DNA of 34,219 nt from Pseudomonadota bacterium (GTDB taxonomy: Bacteria; Pseudomonadota; Gammaproteobacteria; Steroidobacterales; Woeseiaceae): contig JACZTO010000006.1 of NCBI GenBank assembly GCA_022573655.1, positions 34,396 to 68,614 on the forward strand, written 5' to 3'. A program made the position numbers and the translations under genes. The stretch's first letter is position 1, and each line of letters begins with the position of its first letter. Below are positions 1 to 10,059 of the stretch, piece after piece. A model generated the notes under the pieces. It was not told the origin of the DNA. It did not search any database and saw only the letters and a list, made by a program, of their open reading frames with translations.

Positions 1-1
1 G

Positions 2-1294
2 CACACGGCAAGTCTGCGCTCGCCCAGCGATTCCGACATGTCGAGCAGCGCAGCCAGTTACGCAAGAATTCTCGGAGCCAACGACCGCATTAATGTTGTC
101 GTCATGGGCGTAGGAGGCCGCGGGTCGGTCCTGACGCAGGATTTCGCAAACGCGAGCGGTGTCGTCGTTACGGATCTTTGCGATCCGGATTACCGAAGAT
201 GCGACGAGGCCAACGCGGCACTTGCGGAGAACGGCTTTGCGAAAGCACGTGTGCATTCGGATATTCGCAAGGCTCTCGAATCGTCAGATACTGACTTGAT
301 GGTCGTCGCGGCGCCCGATCACTGGCACACGCCCGGTGCGATACTGGGCCTGCAGGCCGGCAAACATGTGTATGTCGAGAAACCGGTCAGCCACAACCCC
401 GCCGAAGGCGAACTCCTGGTCAAGGCGCAAGAGCACCATGGCAAAGTCGTCCAGGTAGGGAATCAACAGCGCTCGGCGCCGGAGTCAATCGAACTGATCG
501 ACAAGATCAGGCAGGGGGAACTGGGCGATATCTACAAGGTTTACACGTGGTATGCGAACCGCCGCGACACCATAGGCAACGGTAAGGTCGTGCCTGCGCC
601 GGACTGGCTGGACTGGGAGCTCTGGCAGGGGCCCGCACCTCGCAGCGATTACCAGGATAACGTCGTGCACTACAACTGGCACTGGTTCTGGGGCACCGGC
701 GAGACCTGCAATAACGCCATGCACGAACTCGATATCGCCCGCTGGGCCATCGGCGCCGACTACCCGGACAAAGTTGAAGTCCGCGGCGCAAGGCGTTTCC
801 ACACGGACGATGACTGGGAGATGTATGACACCATTGAGGCAACCTACAGTTTTGCCGATGTCACGGTCATTTGGGAAGGTCACAGCTGCAACCGGGTCAA
901 CAAACACGGCCGGGGAAGGGGAACACTGATTTACGGTACGAAGGGATGGGCCATCGTCGATCGCAACGGTTATGAGATCTATGACCTGAGAGGCAAATTG
1001 CAGCACGAGGTCAAGGTCGAGGTCGCCAGCGCCACGACCGACACGCGTGGCGGGGGTCCGCTTAACATCCTGCACGTCAACAACTTCCTCGGTGTCATTC
1101 GCGGCACGATCACTGATCTTCATTCGCCGGTGGACGTAGGTCACAAGAGTACGCTGATGTGCCACCTAGCCAACATCGCCTACCGCACCGGCGAGACGCT
1201 CGAATGCGACCCGTCGAATGGACGGCCGGTCAACGAGGCGGCGGACAAGCTTTGGAGTCGCGAATACGAGCCCGGCTGGGAACCGACTGTATAG
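2..1294 (+). CDS. Gfo/Idh/MocA family oxidoreductase, 5'-partial
   Basis: This is an NAD(P)-dependent sugar or cyclitol oxidoreductase of the Gfo/Idh/MocA family. Counting from the ATG at 38, a Rossmann GxGGxG motif lies at residues 24-29 and the catalytic EKP motif at 114-116 (VYVEKPVSHN). A GFOR-type C-terminal domain follows, with the segment HWFWGTGETCNNAMHELDIAR. The frame is open from base 2 with no stop. The ATG at 38 has no Shine-Dalgarno sequence in front of it. The segment ASYARILGANDRI normally follows a Tat signal in this family, so the real start and the export signal probably lie left of the window. The gene ends 16 bp from the convergent end of the molybdenum hydroxylase gene. 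Substrate is unknown. The nearby DUF1080 protein and second Gfo/Idh protein suggest a role in C3 oxidation of glycosides (inference). Family call is secure; partial status is likely. Confidence 0.9.
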   Translation, partial: HTASLRSPSDSDMSSSAASYARILGANDRINVVVMGVGGRGSVLTQDFANASGVVVTDLCDPDYRRCDEANAALAENGFAKARVHSDIRKALESSDTDLMVVAAPDHWHTPGAILGLQAGKHVYVEKPVSHNPAEGELLVKAQEHHGKVVQVGNQQRSAPESIELIDKIRQGELGDIYKVYTWYANRRDTIGNGKVVPAPDWLDWELWQGPAPRSDYQDNVVHYNWHWFWGTGETCNNAMHELDIARWAIGADYPDKVEVRGARRFHTDDDWEMYDTIEATYSFADVTVIWEGHSCNRVNKHGRGRGTLIYGTKGWAIVDRNGYEIYDLRGKLQHEVKVEVASATTDTRGGGPLNILHVNNFLGVIRGTITDLHSPVDVGHKSTLMCHLANIAYRTGETLECDPSNGRPVNEAADKLWSREYEPGWEPTV

Positions 1295-1310
1295 CGGAAT
1301 TGCAGGGACT

Positions 1311-3482
1311 TTACAGGATAAAACCCGAGCGCCTGAACGGCAGTTCGCGAATTCGTGTCCCGGATGCCGCAAATATCGCATTGGCGATCGCCGGTGCCAC
1401 CGGGGCGAACGGCGGTTCGCCGAGACCCGTAGGCGAATTGTCGCTCTGGATGAAATGACACTCGACTTCCGGTGCCTTGTCGATGCGCAGCATCGGGTGA
1501 GCATGGAAGTTGGTCTGTTGCGCTGAACCTCCGGCGATCGTTGTCTCCAGCTGCGTTGTGCTGAGCCCATCCATCACGGCGCCTTCCACCTGGTTCTTGG
1601 CACCACTCAGGTTCAGGATCGGACCCACGTCCACGGCGGAATACACCTTGTCCAGTGTGAAACGATCTCCGTCTATCGAAACTTCAGCAACGTGAGCAGC
1701 GTATCCCCGGTGATCGAAGTGAAACGCTATGCCCAGACCGCGATTGTTCTCCATCTCGCGTCCCCAGCCCGCCTTCTCTGCGGCCACTCGCAGGGTGCCT
1801 GAGCCGCGCTCGGTATCCAGTTGCGGCTTGCCGAAGGACTGCGATAACAGGTCGAGGCGAAACTCGAGCGGGTCGCGCCCGGCCGCCAGCGCGACTTCGT
1901 CGAAGAAGCTCTGGTAGGCGAAGCAATACGCCGAGTGCCCGGGCGAGCGCCACGGTCCTGTCGGCACATGGGTTTCAATGATGGACTGCCGAAGCCGGAA
2001 GTTGGGCACAAGTCCCGCTGGGTAATGATTGGCGGACAACCTGGCTCCCGAAACTGTTTTGCCGCCCATGCCCAAGGTAATGAAATGGTGATCGAAGGCG
2101 ATCATGCGGCCTTCATCACTCAGGCCGGCTTTGAAGTGGTGCCAGCCCGCGGGGCGGTAAAAATCGTGGGCCATATCATCTTCGCGAGTCCAGAGCAATT
2201 GCACCGGCCGGCCGGTTTCTCGCGCGATCCACGCGGCTTCGACCGCAAAGTCGAGCCGTGATCGACGACCGAACGCCCCACCGATACGCACCTGGTTGAC
2301 GTGGATCCGGCCTTCGGGAATGCCCAACGTTTGCGAGATCAGCTTCCTTTGTGTCTGCGGGTTTTGCGAGGGCGCCCACAGCTCCAGCTTGCCGGACTCG
2401 TGCAGCAGGGCGGTGCAGTTCATCGGTTCCATGGTCGCATGCGCAACGAAAGGGTAGTGGTAGCTGGCTTCGACGATTGTCACAGACCTGTCGAATGTGG
2501 CGTCCACGTCGCCATCATGGCGCAGTGTCTCACCGGGTTCCGCCGCCAGCGTTTTTGCCTGCTCTGCGTACCCTTCGGAAGAATCAGCATGTGTGGTTTC
2601 CCAGTCCACCTCCAAAGCTTCACGGGCGCTATTGGCCTCCCAGAAAGTCTCGGCAACAATGGCGACACCGGGCTGCAGGCCGCTGTATTCATCGGTGCCG
2701 GGCACGATAAAGGCGTGCGTTACGCCAGGTAGCGAGCGAACATGTTCGAGGTTTGCACTGCGTGCTTTGCCACCGAAGACCGGGCATTTCTGGTAGACCG
2801 CGTACAACATACCGTCGAGCCGGATATCGCTGCCGTATATCGGCTGCCCCGTGAGTATCTTCGGATTGTCGACGCCGGGCACGAAAGTACCCAGCAGCTT
2901 GAATTCGGAGGGGCGACTCTTCAACTTGAGTTCGGAGACCTCGGGCGCCGGAAGCGTCGCCGCAGTTTCCAGCAGGCTCGCGTAGGCTTTGGTCCGACCG
3001 CTTGGCTCGTGCGTGATGACGCCGCTTGCAGCGGAACACTCGGATGTCGGTACGCCCCATTCCTTTGCGGCGGCTCCCATCAACAAGTACAAGGCGCCAG
3101 TGCCGGCGATGCGTAGATCGTCCCAGCCGTCGGGTGTGCCGCGGCTGCCGCCCAGGGCCTGGCGGCCATATCGGTCGTCTGCCGGTGCCTGCTCGACGTG
3201 CACGTCTTTCCAGTCAACCTCGAGGCATTCCGCGACCACCATCGGGAAGGCGGTCTTCACGCCCTGTCCCGCGTCCGGGTTCTTGCTAACGATGGTGATT
3301 GTTCCGTCGGGGTCGATGCGCACGTACAGGTTGGGATTCCAGGTTTCCCGCCCGGTCTTACCGGCATTCGGGTTGCCGCAGGATCCAACGCCGATTAACA
3401 GGGCACCGGAGGCCAGCAACGTGGTTTTCAGGAATGCGCGGCGGTCCATGTTGCCGCGATCATCACGTCGTTGGGCATTCAT
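1311..3482 (-). CDS. Molybdopterin-binding large subunit of a xanthine dehydrogenase-family oxidoreductase (IorB-like), Tat-exported
   Basis: This is the large Mo-pterin subunit of a two-subunit hydroxylase/aldehyde oxidase resembling isoquinoline 1-oxidoreductase beta. A twin-arginine signal ([14 protein letters not shown], Arg 14-15) ends near a cysteine in GVGSCGN, so it is probably exported and possibly lipidated. Typical segments are [22 protein letters not shown] and, near the C-terminus, [19 protein letters not shown], which carries the presumed catalytic Glu. Its 723 residues fit the family. The start at 3482 is preceded by an AAGGAGGTGACGT ribosome site and overlaps the IorA-like stop codon by 4 bp (ATGA), implying coupled translation. 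No c-type cytochrome partner is seen. It is the last gene of a seven-gene leftward operon devoted to uronates, so an aldose or uronate aldehyde is a plausible substrate, but this is not shown by the sequence. Confidence 0.9.
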   Translation of the reverse strand: MNAQRRDDRGNMDRRAFLKTTLLASGALLIGVGSCGNPNAGKTGRETWNPNLYVRIDPDGTITIVSKNPDAGQGVKTAFPMVVAECLEVDWKDVHVEQAPADDRYGRQALGGSRGTPDGWDDLRIAGTGALYLLMGAAAKEWGVPTSECSAASGVITHEPSGRTKAYASLLETAATLPAPEVSELKLKSRPSEFKLLGTFVPGVDNPKILTGQPIYGSDIRLDGMLYAVYQKCPVFGGKARSANLEHVRSLPGVTHAFIVPGTDEYSGLQPGVAIVAETFWEANSAREALEVDWETTHADSSEGYAEQAKTLAAEPGETLRHDGDVDATFDRSVTIVEASYHYPFVAHATMEPMNCTALLHESGKLELWAPSQNPQTQRKLISQTLGIPEGRIHVNQVRIGGAFGRRSRLDFAVEAAWIARETGRPVQLLWTREDDMAHDFYRPAGWHHFKAGLSDEGRMIAFDHHFITLGMGGKTVSGARLSANHYPAGLVPNFRLRQSIIETHVPTGPWRSPGHSAYCFAYQSFFDEVALAAGRDPLEFRLDLLSQSFGKPQLDTERGSGTLRVAAEKAGWGREMENNRGLGIAFHFDHRGYAAHVAEVSIDGDRFTLDKVYSAVDVGPILNLSGAKNQVEGAVMDGLSTTQLETTIAGGSAQQTNFHAHPMLRIDKAPEVECHFIQSDNSPTGLGEPPFAPVAPAIANAIFAASGTRIRELPFRRSGFIL

Positions 3483-3958
3483 ACGTCACCTCCTTCCTCA
3501 GCCGCGTATTGCGCAGCGCGCTTGATCGCCTTGCGAATGCGAATATAGGTCCCGCAGCGGCACAAGTTGCCTGACATGGCTCGGTCAATATCCGCGTCGT
3601 CCGGTTTCGGATTCTGCTCCAGTAACGCCGCGGCGGCCAGGATCTGACCGCCCTGGCAGTAGCCACATTGCGGGACGTCCTCATCGTTCCAGGCTTTCTG
3701 GACCGGGTGGTTGCCATCGGCGGACAGCCCTTCGATCGTGGTGATTTCCCGGTCGGCCATCGTTGTGGCGGGCATCAGGCAGGATCGCGTCGGTGCGCCA
3801 TCAACCAGTACCGTGCACGCGCCGCAAACGCCAATGCCACAACTGTACTTGGTACCGGTCAAGTTCAGTTTATCTCGCAAGGCCCAGAGCAGCGGCATGT
3901 TGGGAGCAACATCTAGCGTGTGCTCTGTTCCATTGATCTTCAGAGTGACCTGGGGCAT
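3479..3958 (-). CDS. (2Fe-2S)-binding small subunit of the molybdenum hydroxylase (IorA-like)
   Basis: This is the iron-sulfur electron-transfer subunit that partners the adjacent Mo-pterin subunit. Its 159 residues carry two [2Fe-2S] motifs. The plant-ferredoxin type uses Cys40, Cys45, Cys48 and Cys60 ([12 protein letters not shown]). The helical type uses Cys98, Cys101, Cys133 and Cys135 (CGYCQGG and NLCRCGTY). The start at 3958 was chosen because GGAG sits just upstream and [15 protein letters not shown] is the family N-terminus. A longer open frame reaches 4171, but it runs through the GH115 gene. There is no signal of its own; in this family it is carried out as a folded complex on the Tat signal of the large subunit. 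It starts 13 bp after the GH115 stop and overlaps the next gene by 4 bp. Very secure. Confidence 0.95.
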   Translation of the reverse strand: MPQVTLKINGTEHTLDVAPNMPLLWALRDKLNLTGTKYSCGIGVCGACTVLVDGAPTRSCLMPATTMADREITTIEGLSADGNHPVQKAWNDEDVPQCGYCQGGQILAAAALLEQNPKPDDADIDRAMSGNLCRCGTYIRIRKAIKRAAQYAAEEGGDV

Positions 3959-3971
3959 GTCAATTCTCCAT

Positions 3972-6080
3972 TTATCCGTCAGCGGCCCGGATGTTGTCGC
4001 GGGCTTGATGAATACGTTCTTTGAGGCCGTCCATCTTGAATTTAGTGTCGCCGTCGTACCACCGGGTGAACCTACCGTGTTCGGCTTGGTCGAGAGCATG
4101 TCGTGTGGCGTCGAGACTGTTTGCAGCCGTATCAAGCAGATCAACAGTACTCTCCCCGGCCCCGGATTCAAGCGTCATGAATGCACGGGTCACCGCGTTG
4201 AGCGTCTCGTTGAGGTGCAGCATGAACCTGGCGTGTATGAGCAGGTTGTCGTTGAAAAAAACACGTTTGGACGGAGGCAAGGCTTCGAACAACTGCTCAC
4301 CTCTTGCGACGACCTGTTTTAGTTTGGCAATTGACCCTTCAGTACCTTTTACAATCGCCTCGAGTTGATCGCCTGTTCCGGTGTCTTGCGGCACGATGCG
4401 AAAATACTCACCGGGCGTCGAGAACCCTTGGTCGCGGAGGGGGTTGGGCGCATAGCCTGTCGCAAAGTGGGCGGTGAGCTGTTCGATGGCGCGCGCGTAG
4501 CGCATGTCCTGAAATATGTACTGCCGCGGGAATCCGTTCAGGTCGGGGCGTTTCTGTTGCCAGTACGAATCGAAATAGTCGCGGTACAGGTTGGCGATAT
4601 CGCTAGCGTGTTCAGCGCCGAAATACTGCGTACAGAACGCCTGCATGAAGCTGTCGGTATCGTATCCCTGGAAATCCCAGAGGAGTGCGGCGTTCGCGCT
4701 CATCGTCATTACGAACTCGCGTATGTTGCCGGCATTGACGACGGAGAATTCGAGAGGCCGCGCGTTCTTGCCGTCAACGTAGCGGAAGTTTCGTTCCATT
4801 TTCCATGGCCCTTCTCCTTGTGCCAGATGGGACCCGCTCGATGTGAACTGGAAGTTCATGTAATAGCCGATTGGTCGATCCTCCGGCACCTCCATATTTC
4901 TCAGATCGGCGGCGGGAAAATGGTCGCGTCGGGCTGCAACGAAATTCCAGATGAGCGTCGGGTCCGATGGCGGACGCAAATGACCTGCGGCAAAGAGCAA
5001 GGATTTTTCGCTGTAGAGCGTAGTCCGCATCGGTGGAGAGGCGTCTTCCGTAACCTCTTTCAGAAGTTTGACCTGTTCGTTCATCATCTGCTCGATGACG
5101 GCGCCGCGTTCGGCATCGGATTCAGGGGAGTCTTCGTAGAAAGCCCAGAACGGAATGTCGCGATGGCCGCGAAAGCCGATGAGCCAGATGATGTCCATAC
5201 GTTCTTTGATGTTCGTTTCGATGTGGTAACGCCAGAAACTTCGCAGAGCGTCAACATTCTTGATCGAGGTGCGCGGCGGTTCCTGGTTGCGGATCTTCTG
5301 CCCGTAGTTGTCCCAATCGCGCATCGATGAACCGAACGTAAAGACGTGATGGCCGGTGATGACGAGACCCCGATCCCGAGCGGCCCGCGCTTCGCGACCG
5401 GCGGTGAACGCTTGATTGAAGGCGTCACTGTCCATGAGCCGTCCTTCGAGTGTGTTCATTTTCAGACGCAACATGGTTTCGAGAAACGCTTCGTAGTTTT
5501 CGGGCGCGCGTTCTTGCCAGGGTGAAAAGAGGTCGCGGTCGTTCGGGAACCAGGCGCGCCATTTCACGTACGGTTCGTCGAAAACGATTCTTGTATCAAC
5601 AGGAACGTCAACAGAGCTCAAACGATCGTGCTCCCACGAGGCCCAGAACCACAGGGGCGGAATGTTCAGGAATTCTTTGGAGAACTCATAGATGGCGTAG
5701 ATCGTCCCGCGCATGTCGGTGCCCTGCAGGACGATGTGGGGCACACCGTTTTTTTCTTTCACGGTTACCCGGTATGCCTCGGAGCCGCGCAAGGACGCGT
5801 CGCGAAACTCCGCCGTCAGACTGCCGGTACCACTGACGACGATTACGCTCTGGCCTGCCGTGTCTGGCAGGGAATTCACAATCGGTGACGGGACACCCAG
5901 CACGAGTTCGAGATCCCGTTGCAGGTCTCTGACAGCGCGGTGGACCGGGTCTGGCGCGGCAGGGTCGACGAGAATGGGCACACCGGGTTCGAGAGCTACA
6001 ATTTCATCCGTTGTAGCGGTGCAACCCCATCCGGTGATCGCAAACATCATCGCGGCGCATACGAGCAAACTGCGTGTCAC
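3972..6080 (-). CDS. GH115-like alpha-glucuronidase, exported
   Basis: This is a probable glycoside hydrolase of family GH115, which removes alpha-1,2-linked (4-O-methyl)glucuronic acid from xylan or other polysaccharides. Supporting segments are [14 protein letters not shown], then [15 protein letters not shown] (equivalent to the family's INDEDW..PW), the (beta/alpha)8 barrel with [26 protein letters not shown], and the helical part with [28 protein letters not shown] prefer the GTG at 6080 (702 aa), since GGAG lies 6 bases upstream; a GTG at 6092 would add four residues. The N-terminus is hydrophobic and ends in GWGC (Cys20), a weak lipobox, so it is either a lipoprotein or a periplasmic protein. 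At about 700 residues it is shorter than usual for GH115 (850-1000), apparently lacking the C-terminal beta domain. It sits between uxuB and the molybdenum hydroxylase genes, supplying glucuronate to the operon. Confidence 0.82.
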   Translation of the reverse strand: MTRSLLVCAAMMFAITGWGCTATTDEIVALEPGVPILVDPAAPDPVHRAVRDLQRDLELVLGVPSPIVNSLPDTAGQSVIVVSGTGSLTAEFRDASLRGSEAYRVTVKEKNGVPHIVLQGTDMRGTIYAIYEFSKEFLNIPPLWFWASWEHDRLSSVDVPVDTRIVFDEPYVKWRAWFPNDRDLFSPWQERAPENYEAFLETMLRLKMNTLEGRLMDSDAFNQAFTAGREARAARDRGLVITGHHVFTFGSSMRDWDNYGQKIRNQEPPRTSIKNVDALRSFWRYHIETNIKERMDIIWLIGFRGHRDIPFWAFYEDSPESDAERGAVIEQMMNEQVKLLKEVTEDASPPMRTTLYSEKSLLFAAGHLRPPSDPTLIWNFVAARRDHFPAADLRNMEVPEDRPIGYYMNFQFTSSGSHLAQGEGPWKMERNFRYVDGKNARPLEFSVVNAGNIREFVMTMSANAALLWDFQGYDTDSFMQAFCTQYFGAEHASDIANLYRDYFDSYWQQKRPDLNGFPRQYIFQDMRYARAIEQLTAHFATGYAPNPLRDQGFSTPGEYFRIVPQDTGTGDQLEAIVKGTEGSIAKLKQVVARGEQLFEALPPSKRVFFNDNLLIHARFMLHLNETLNAVTRAFMTLESGAGESTVDLLDTAANSLDATRHALDQAEHGRFTRWYDGDTKFKMDGLKERIHQARDNIRAADG

Positions 6081-6149
6081 GCGGTTCTCCACTTACGATA
6101 GTCCCAGGTACCTGATCTGCTCCGGAGTTGCACCGGGGAAGACCGGCCG

Positions 6150-7637
6150 CTATCGCCTGACCGCACCACTGGCACCATGGCACACGATTGCATCGAGCGA
6201 CGCAACCAGATTGTTCCGAAAGACAGAACTACTTGCCGCCCTCGATTCGAAAATATCAGCAAGGCCGAGCGCCGCATCGACCACATCATTGGCGTTGTTC
6301 GTGGTCGATGACGGCAGATTGGCCAACTGATAAGCAAGCGGATCGTCCAGCACACGCCGTCGACCGTGTTCATCTTCTCCACTGACATAATGAATCCATG
6401 CGGCGATCACCAAAGAAATGTCACTAACAGACTGACCGACATCCATTCGATCTATGGCGGAGGCAATCAATCGCGGCGGCAGTTTCTGAGATCCGTCCAT
6501 GGCAACTTGTGCCGTGCGGTAGGGCAATGACGAATTCTTGAGTCTTCCGAGAATGCTCTCTATGTACTGGGCGACATCGAAACCGTCGGGCATGTGCAAC
6601 GTTGACTGGATTTCCTTTTCCATAAGGTGTCTGACGAAAGCCGCAATGCTGTCATCGCTCATCACTTCATGAATAAATTCATAGCCCTCAATACATCCGA
6701 GGTAGGCCAAAGCGGAGTGACTACCATTCATAAGGCGCAGTTTTGCAGTTTCATAGGGAGCCACGTCTGCGACCATCTCGGCGCCAACATCTTCCCACTG
6801 CGGTCTGCTGTTACAGAACCGATCCTCGATGACCCATTGACTGAATGGTTCGGTAACGACCAGGCCCTGGTCGTCCAGTCCGAGCACGATAGCGGCTGCC
6901 TCTCGATCAGCTGCTGTGGTTGCTGGACAGATTCGGTCGACCATTGACGATGGAAACGTCACGTTGCGTTCAATCCATCGAGATAAATCGGCGTCCAGTA
7001 GCTCTGAATATTCGACAACCACCTGGCGGGTGGCTGCTCCATTGTTGCGAAGATTGTCGCAGCTTAAAACGGTAAACCCTGTGAGGCCGCGTTCACGACG
7101 CCGTTTTAGAGCTTCAACAATATAGCCCACAGCCGTTCGAGGACATTGCGGATCATTCAAATCTGCGACGACGTCCGGGTGTTCAGTCGCGAGAGCACCC
7201 GTCGACGCATCGCGGTAATACCCTTTTTCGGTTATCGTCAATGAGACAATTTTTGTGTCCGGAGCCGCCATTTGTTCAATCGCCTCATGCGGATCCGTTG
7301 CGGCTGCAATCACCCGTTCGATGGCAGCGATAACACGATACTCACAGGAGTCTTCACCTTTACTCGCAACGGTGTACAACCCGCCTTGAGGATTAAGCTG
7401 CTCGGCGACCGTCGGGCTGCGAAGTGAAACACCGACAATTCGCCAATCGCCCCCATGCAGAGCGAGCACACTGTCCGTGTAAACAGCCTGATGACCGCGA
7501 TGAAAGGCACCGACGCCGAGGTGCACGATGCCGACGCCATGATGCGACGGCTCGTAGCCAGGCTGAACGACACCCTCATCGAGCTGAGTCAATGTTGATG
7601 GCGAAAGGCGCGCCGGAACTGTGTCGATCTTCGTCAT
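6150..7637 (-). CDS. uxuB: Fructuronate reductase (mannitol dehydrogenase family)
   Basis: This polyol-dehydrogenase-family enzyme most likely interconverts D-fructuronate and D-mannonate with NAD(H). The N-terminal Rossmann part begins at VGIVHLGVGAFHRGHQAVY. The catalytic motif KLRLMNGSHS places Lys299, Asn304 and His307. TEPFSQWVIEDRF and VLSCDNLRNNG are further family signatures. The start at 7637 is chosen because GGGAG precedes it and the ATG overlaps the uxuA stop codon (ATGA), the usual sign of coupled translation; an upstream ATG at 7655 is less likely. Length (495 aa) is normal. An alternative reading as mannitol 2-dehydrogenase or altronate oxidoreductase is made unlikely by direct coupling to uxuA and the presence of uxaC in the same island. 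Confidence 0.92.
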   Translation of the reverse strand: MTKIDTVPARLSPSTLTQLDEGVVQPGYEPSHHGVGIVHLGVGAFHRGHQAVYTDSVLALHGGDWRIVGVSLRSPTVAEQLNPQGGLYTVASKGEDSCEYRVIAAIERVIAAATDPHEAIEQMAAPDTKIVSLTITEKGYYRDASTGALATEHPDVVADLNDPQCPRTAVGYIVEALKRRRERGLTGFTVLSCDNLRNNGAATRQVVVEYSELLDADLSRWIERNVTFPSSMVDRICPATTAADREAAAIVLGLDDQGLVVTEPFSQWVIEDRFCNSRPQWEDVGAEMVADVAPYETAKLRLMNGSHSALAYLGCIEGYEFIHEVMSDDSIAAFVRHLMEKEIQSTLHMPDGFDVAQYIESILGRLKNSSLPYRTAQVAMDGSQKLPPRLIASAIDRMDVGQSVSDISLVIAAWIHYVSGEDEHGRRRVLDDPLAYQLANLPSSTTNNANDVVDAALGLADIFESRAASSSVFRNNLVASLDAIVCHGASGAVRR

Positions 7638-8821
7638 TGCAAACTCCCTTGCCATTCGAGGGTCCGTATGACACCGCGCAGCTCAGCAAGACCTTTGAGC
7701 CTGCCGACATAGGAGTAGCCCGGGTTGACACCACTTTGCTCCAGCTCGTCGCCCATCGTGTGGCCGTGATCCGGCCGCATCGGAATCTCTGACATTGCCC
7801 CGCCCGACTCACTGCGCGCGGATTCCTGTTGCAGCAATGCCGATAGCAGGCTGATCAGGTCATTGTCACCGTCGAGGTGATCGGACTCGTAAAACGAACC
7901 GTCCTGCTCGCGCGTGACATTGCGAAGATGAACGAAGTGAATGCGCTCACCGAATTCTTCGGCCATTTGAGTCAGGTCGTTGTCGGCCCTGGCACCAAAT
8001 GATCCGGCGCACAGGGTCAGACCATTGGCGGCGTTGTCCTGCAGCGCAAATATTTTTCGTACGTCATCGGCGGTCGAGACGATGCGAGGAATGCCGAACA
8101 ACGAAAACGGTGGATCGTCCGGGTGAATCGCCATCGCAATGCCATGCTCTACCGCAACGGGTACAACCTCGGACAGAAAAACCTCAAGGTTTTCCCGTAG
8201 CCCCCGCTCACCCAGTGACCGAAAGAATTCGATCTCAGCGCGCAGTCCTTCACGATCGTAGGAACCCTCTCCCCCGGGGAGCCCGGCGATAATGCTTTTC
8301 TCGAGCGTCACGCGTTCGTCTTCGCTCAGCGAAGCATAGAACGACTCCGCACGAGCTAGCAGGTCATCATCATAATCGAGCGCTGCATCGCGACGCTTGA
8401 GCATATACACGTCGTACGCTGCAAACTGTGCAGCATCGAAACGCAGGGCCCGTGCACCGTTTTGCAGTTCAAAATCCAGCTCGGTCCGTGTCCAGTCAAC
8501 GATCGGCATGAAGTTGTAGCAAATAACGCCGACGCCTACTTCGGCCAGATTCCGGATCGTCTGTTTATAGGCTTCGGTTTTTTCGTCGCGACCCGCATTG
8601 CCTTTCTGAATGTCCGCATGGAGTGGTACGGACTCTACGACCGACCATTTGAGACCTGCGTCTTCAATTTCAGAATTGCGGTCTTCAATGTCACCTACAG
8701 GCCAGACTTCGCCCGTTGGTATTTCATGCAATGCGGTCACGATGCCCGTGGCCCCCGCCTGCGCGATCTTCTGCAGTGAAATCGGGTCATTCGGACCGAA
8801 CCATCGCCAGCACTTCTTCAT
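7634..8821 (-). CDS. uxuA: Mannonate dehydratase
   Basis: UxuA dehydrates D-mannonate to 2-keto-3-deoxy-D-gluconate in the cytoplasm, using a divalent metal in a TIM-barrel fold. The protein starts MKKCWRWFGPNDPISL and contains the segments AGATGIVTALHEIP, HPDDPPFSLFGIPRI and FVHLRNV, all typical of UxuA. The start at 8821 is supported by a strong GAGGAGG ribosome site and gives 395 residues, the usual family size; the open frame upstream to 8899 overlaps the previous gene and is not coding. It starts 10 bp after the Gfo/Idh stop and overlaps uxuB by 4 bp. Identification is secure. Confidence 0.96.
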   Translation of the reverse strand: MKKCWRWFGPNDPISLQKIAQAGATGIVTALHEIPTGEVWPVGDIEDRNSEIEDAGLKWSVVESVPLHADIQKGNAGRDEKTEAYKQTIRNLAEVGVGVICYNFMPIVDWTRTELDFELQNGARALRFDAAQFAAYDVYMLKRRDAALDYDDDLLARAESFYASLSEDERVTLEKSIIAGLPGGEGSYDREGLRAEIEFFRSLGERGLRENLEVFLSEVVPVAVEHGIAMAIHPDDPPFSLFGIPRIVSTADDVRKIFALQDNAANGLTLCAGSFGARADNDLTQMAEEFGERIHFVHLRNVTREQDGSFYESDHLDGDNDLISLLSALLQQESARSESGGAMSEIPMRPDHGHTMGDELEQSGVNPGYSYVGRLKGLAELRGVIRTLEWQGSLQ

Positions 8822-8831
8822 TAGAGCCTCC

Positions 8832-10049
8832 TCATGACTCCATTTGATAATTGTGTTCGGCGCTCCACGGAATGACTTTCTTGCCGTCCATGGCGTCAAT
8901 CGCCAACTGCACCATTACAGAAAGCTTCGCTCCGCTGCCCGCATTCGCGACGGGCTGCCGCTTGTCTCGTATTGCCTCGCCGAATTTTTGCAGGGCAACT
9001 GGCGTAGGATCATCGGCCGGCGCGTCAATACGCATCGCGGATCCTTCGTTCGCTGTTTTATACGCATTCTCCGGCCCTACATCGACGGATGCACCCGATA
9101 CCAGATCGACACCGGCGGACGCCGCGATCGCATCGCCTTCCGGTACCAACCAGCCGCGGCGTGTTGTCAGAATCACCGTCCCTTTTTTACCCAGTACGGA
9201 TATTCGAAAACCGTCGAGGCTGTTCGTGGTTAGACTGGTATACGTTGCGGTTACACCTGACTTGTAGCGAGTGACAACGTGCACGTTGTCGTAGGTTTCT
9301 CTGCCATCGACCCAGTAGTCAATGCCTCCAACACCCTGGATGTGCTCTAACTCGCTGCCGATCACCCAGTCGCAAAAGCCCATCTGATGCGAGCACAGTT
9401 CGGCAACCAGGCCACTGGAATATTCGCGATACATACGCCAATTGACCTGTCGCTCCCATTTGGGATCCGGCACCCGGCGGCGCCAATTACCATTGCGGTT
9501 CCACTGGCAGTTAACCGCGGTGATCTGCCCAATATCGCCGTTCGCGATCAACCTGGCTGCTGCTTCGTACAACGGCGAAGTTCGGTATTGAAAGCCTGTC
9601 TGAAAAATCTGGCTCGGACGTTTCTGCGTCGCGTCAAATACTTCCCGGGTTTCGGCGATGCCTTTGATCATCGTCTTTTCGCAATAGACATGCTTACCCG
9701 CGTCCAGCGCAGCCAACACGACAGGATGGTGCTCACTGAAGTGCGTCGACACGATTACCGCATCCACGTCTTTGTCGTCGAGCAAGCGACGGTAGTCTGA
9801 ATAGGACCGCGCGCCAGGTTCTGCAGCTCTAGCCTCCTCAAGTCGAAATGGCAACACGTCGCAATAGGCGACGAGCTTTAGCATCGGAACGTCCTGCAGG
9901 AACTTGAAATGCTGCTTGCCCCGCGAGCCGACACCGATGATGCCAATTCCGATTCGATCAGTTGCAGAACGGGTGCTCGCAAGCGCCGGACCAAGTCCAA
10001 CGCTCGCCGCTATCGCCCCACCTGTAATTAGGAAGTCTCGTCGTTTCAT
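8832..10049 (-). CDS. Gfo/Idh/MocA family oxidoreductase with Tat signal
   Basis: This is a nucleotide-dependent sugar oxidoreductase predicted to be exported by the Tat system. The signal is MKRRDFLITGGAIAASVG (Arg 3-4), with a likely cleavage after the ALA near residue 24. The dinucleotide motif GVGSRG is at residues 39-44. The usual EKP motif reads EKT at 124-126 (HVYCEKTMIKG), which keeps the catalytic lysine. The segment WRRRVPDPKWERQVNWRMY and the C-terminal substrate domain fit glycoside-acting members. It lies between the DUF1080 gene (10 bp upstream) and uxuA (10 bp downstream) in operon A. Tat export suggests the nucleotide is carried out tightly bound, as in glucose-fructose oxidoreductase. 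Together with DUF1080 it may form a 3-keto-glycoside cleavage pair (inference). The family is certain; the substrate is unknown. Confidence 0.92.
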   Translation of the reverse strand: MKRRDFLITGGAIAASVGLGPALASTRSATDRIGIGIIGVGSRGKQHFKFLQDVPMLKLVAYCDVLPFRLEEARAAEPGARSYSDYRRLLDDKDVDAVIVSTHFSEHHPVVLAALDAGKHVYCEKTMIKGIAETREVFDATQKRPSQIFQTGFQYRTSPLYEAAARLIANGDIGQITAVNCQWNRNGNWRRRVPDPKWERQVNWRMYREYSSGLVAELCSHQMGFCDWVIGSELEHIQGVGGIDYWVDGRETYDNVHVVTRYKSGVTATYTSLTTNSLDGFRISVLGKKGTVILTTRRGWLVPEGDAIAASAGVDLVSGASVDVGPENAYKTANEGSAMRIDAPADDPTPVALQKFGEAIRDKRQPVANAGSGAKLSVMVQLAIDAMDGKKVIPWSAEHNYQMES

Positions 10050-10059
10050 TTTTGTGTAC

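Noticed and set aside
485-1165. Long minus-strand open frame (226 aa) opposite the first Gfo/Idh gene
   Set aside because: It is the antisense shadow of a clear gene; its sequence shows no domain and it has no ribosome site.
3850-3863. TGGTACCGGTCA resembling the operator core
   Set aside because: It falls inside the IorA-like coding region, misses defined positions of the pattern, and is not near an operon start.
4365-5330. Plus-strand open frame of 321 aa inside the GH115 gene
   Set aside because: It is antisense to a well-supported gene and has no recognisable protein features.
6105-6114. Ten-base palindrome CAGGTACCTG between uxuB and the GH115 gene
   Set aside because: It is too short, lacks the LacI pattern, and lies inside an operon; chance is the simplest explanation.
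6093-6149. Eighteen sense codons in frame after the TAG stop of uxuB, reading PGATPEQIRYLGLS
   Set aside because: An open stretch of 18 codons is expected often by chance, and fructuronate reductases do not normally carry such a tail, so I did not call read-through or a nonsense mutation.
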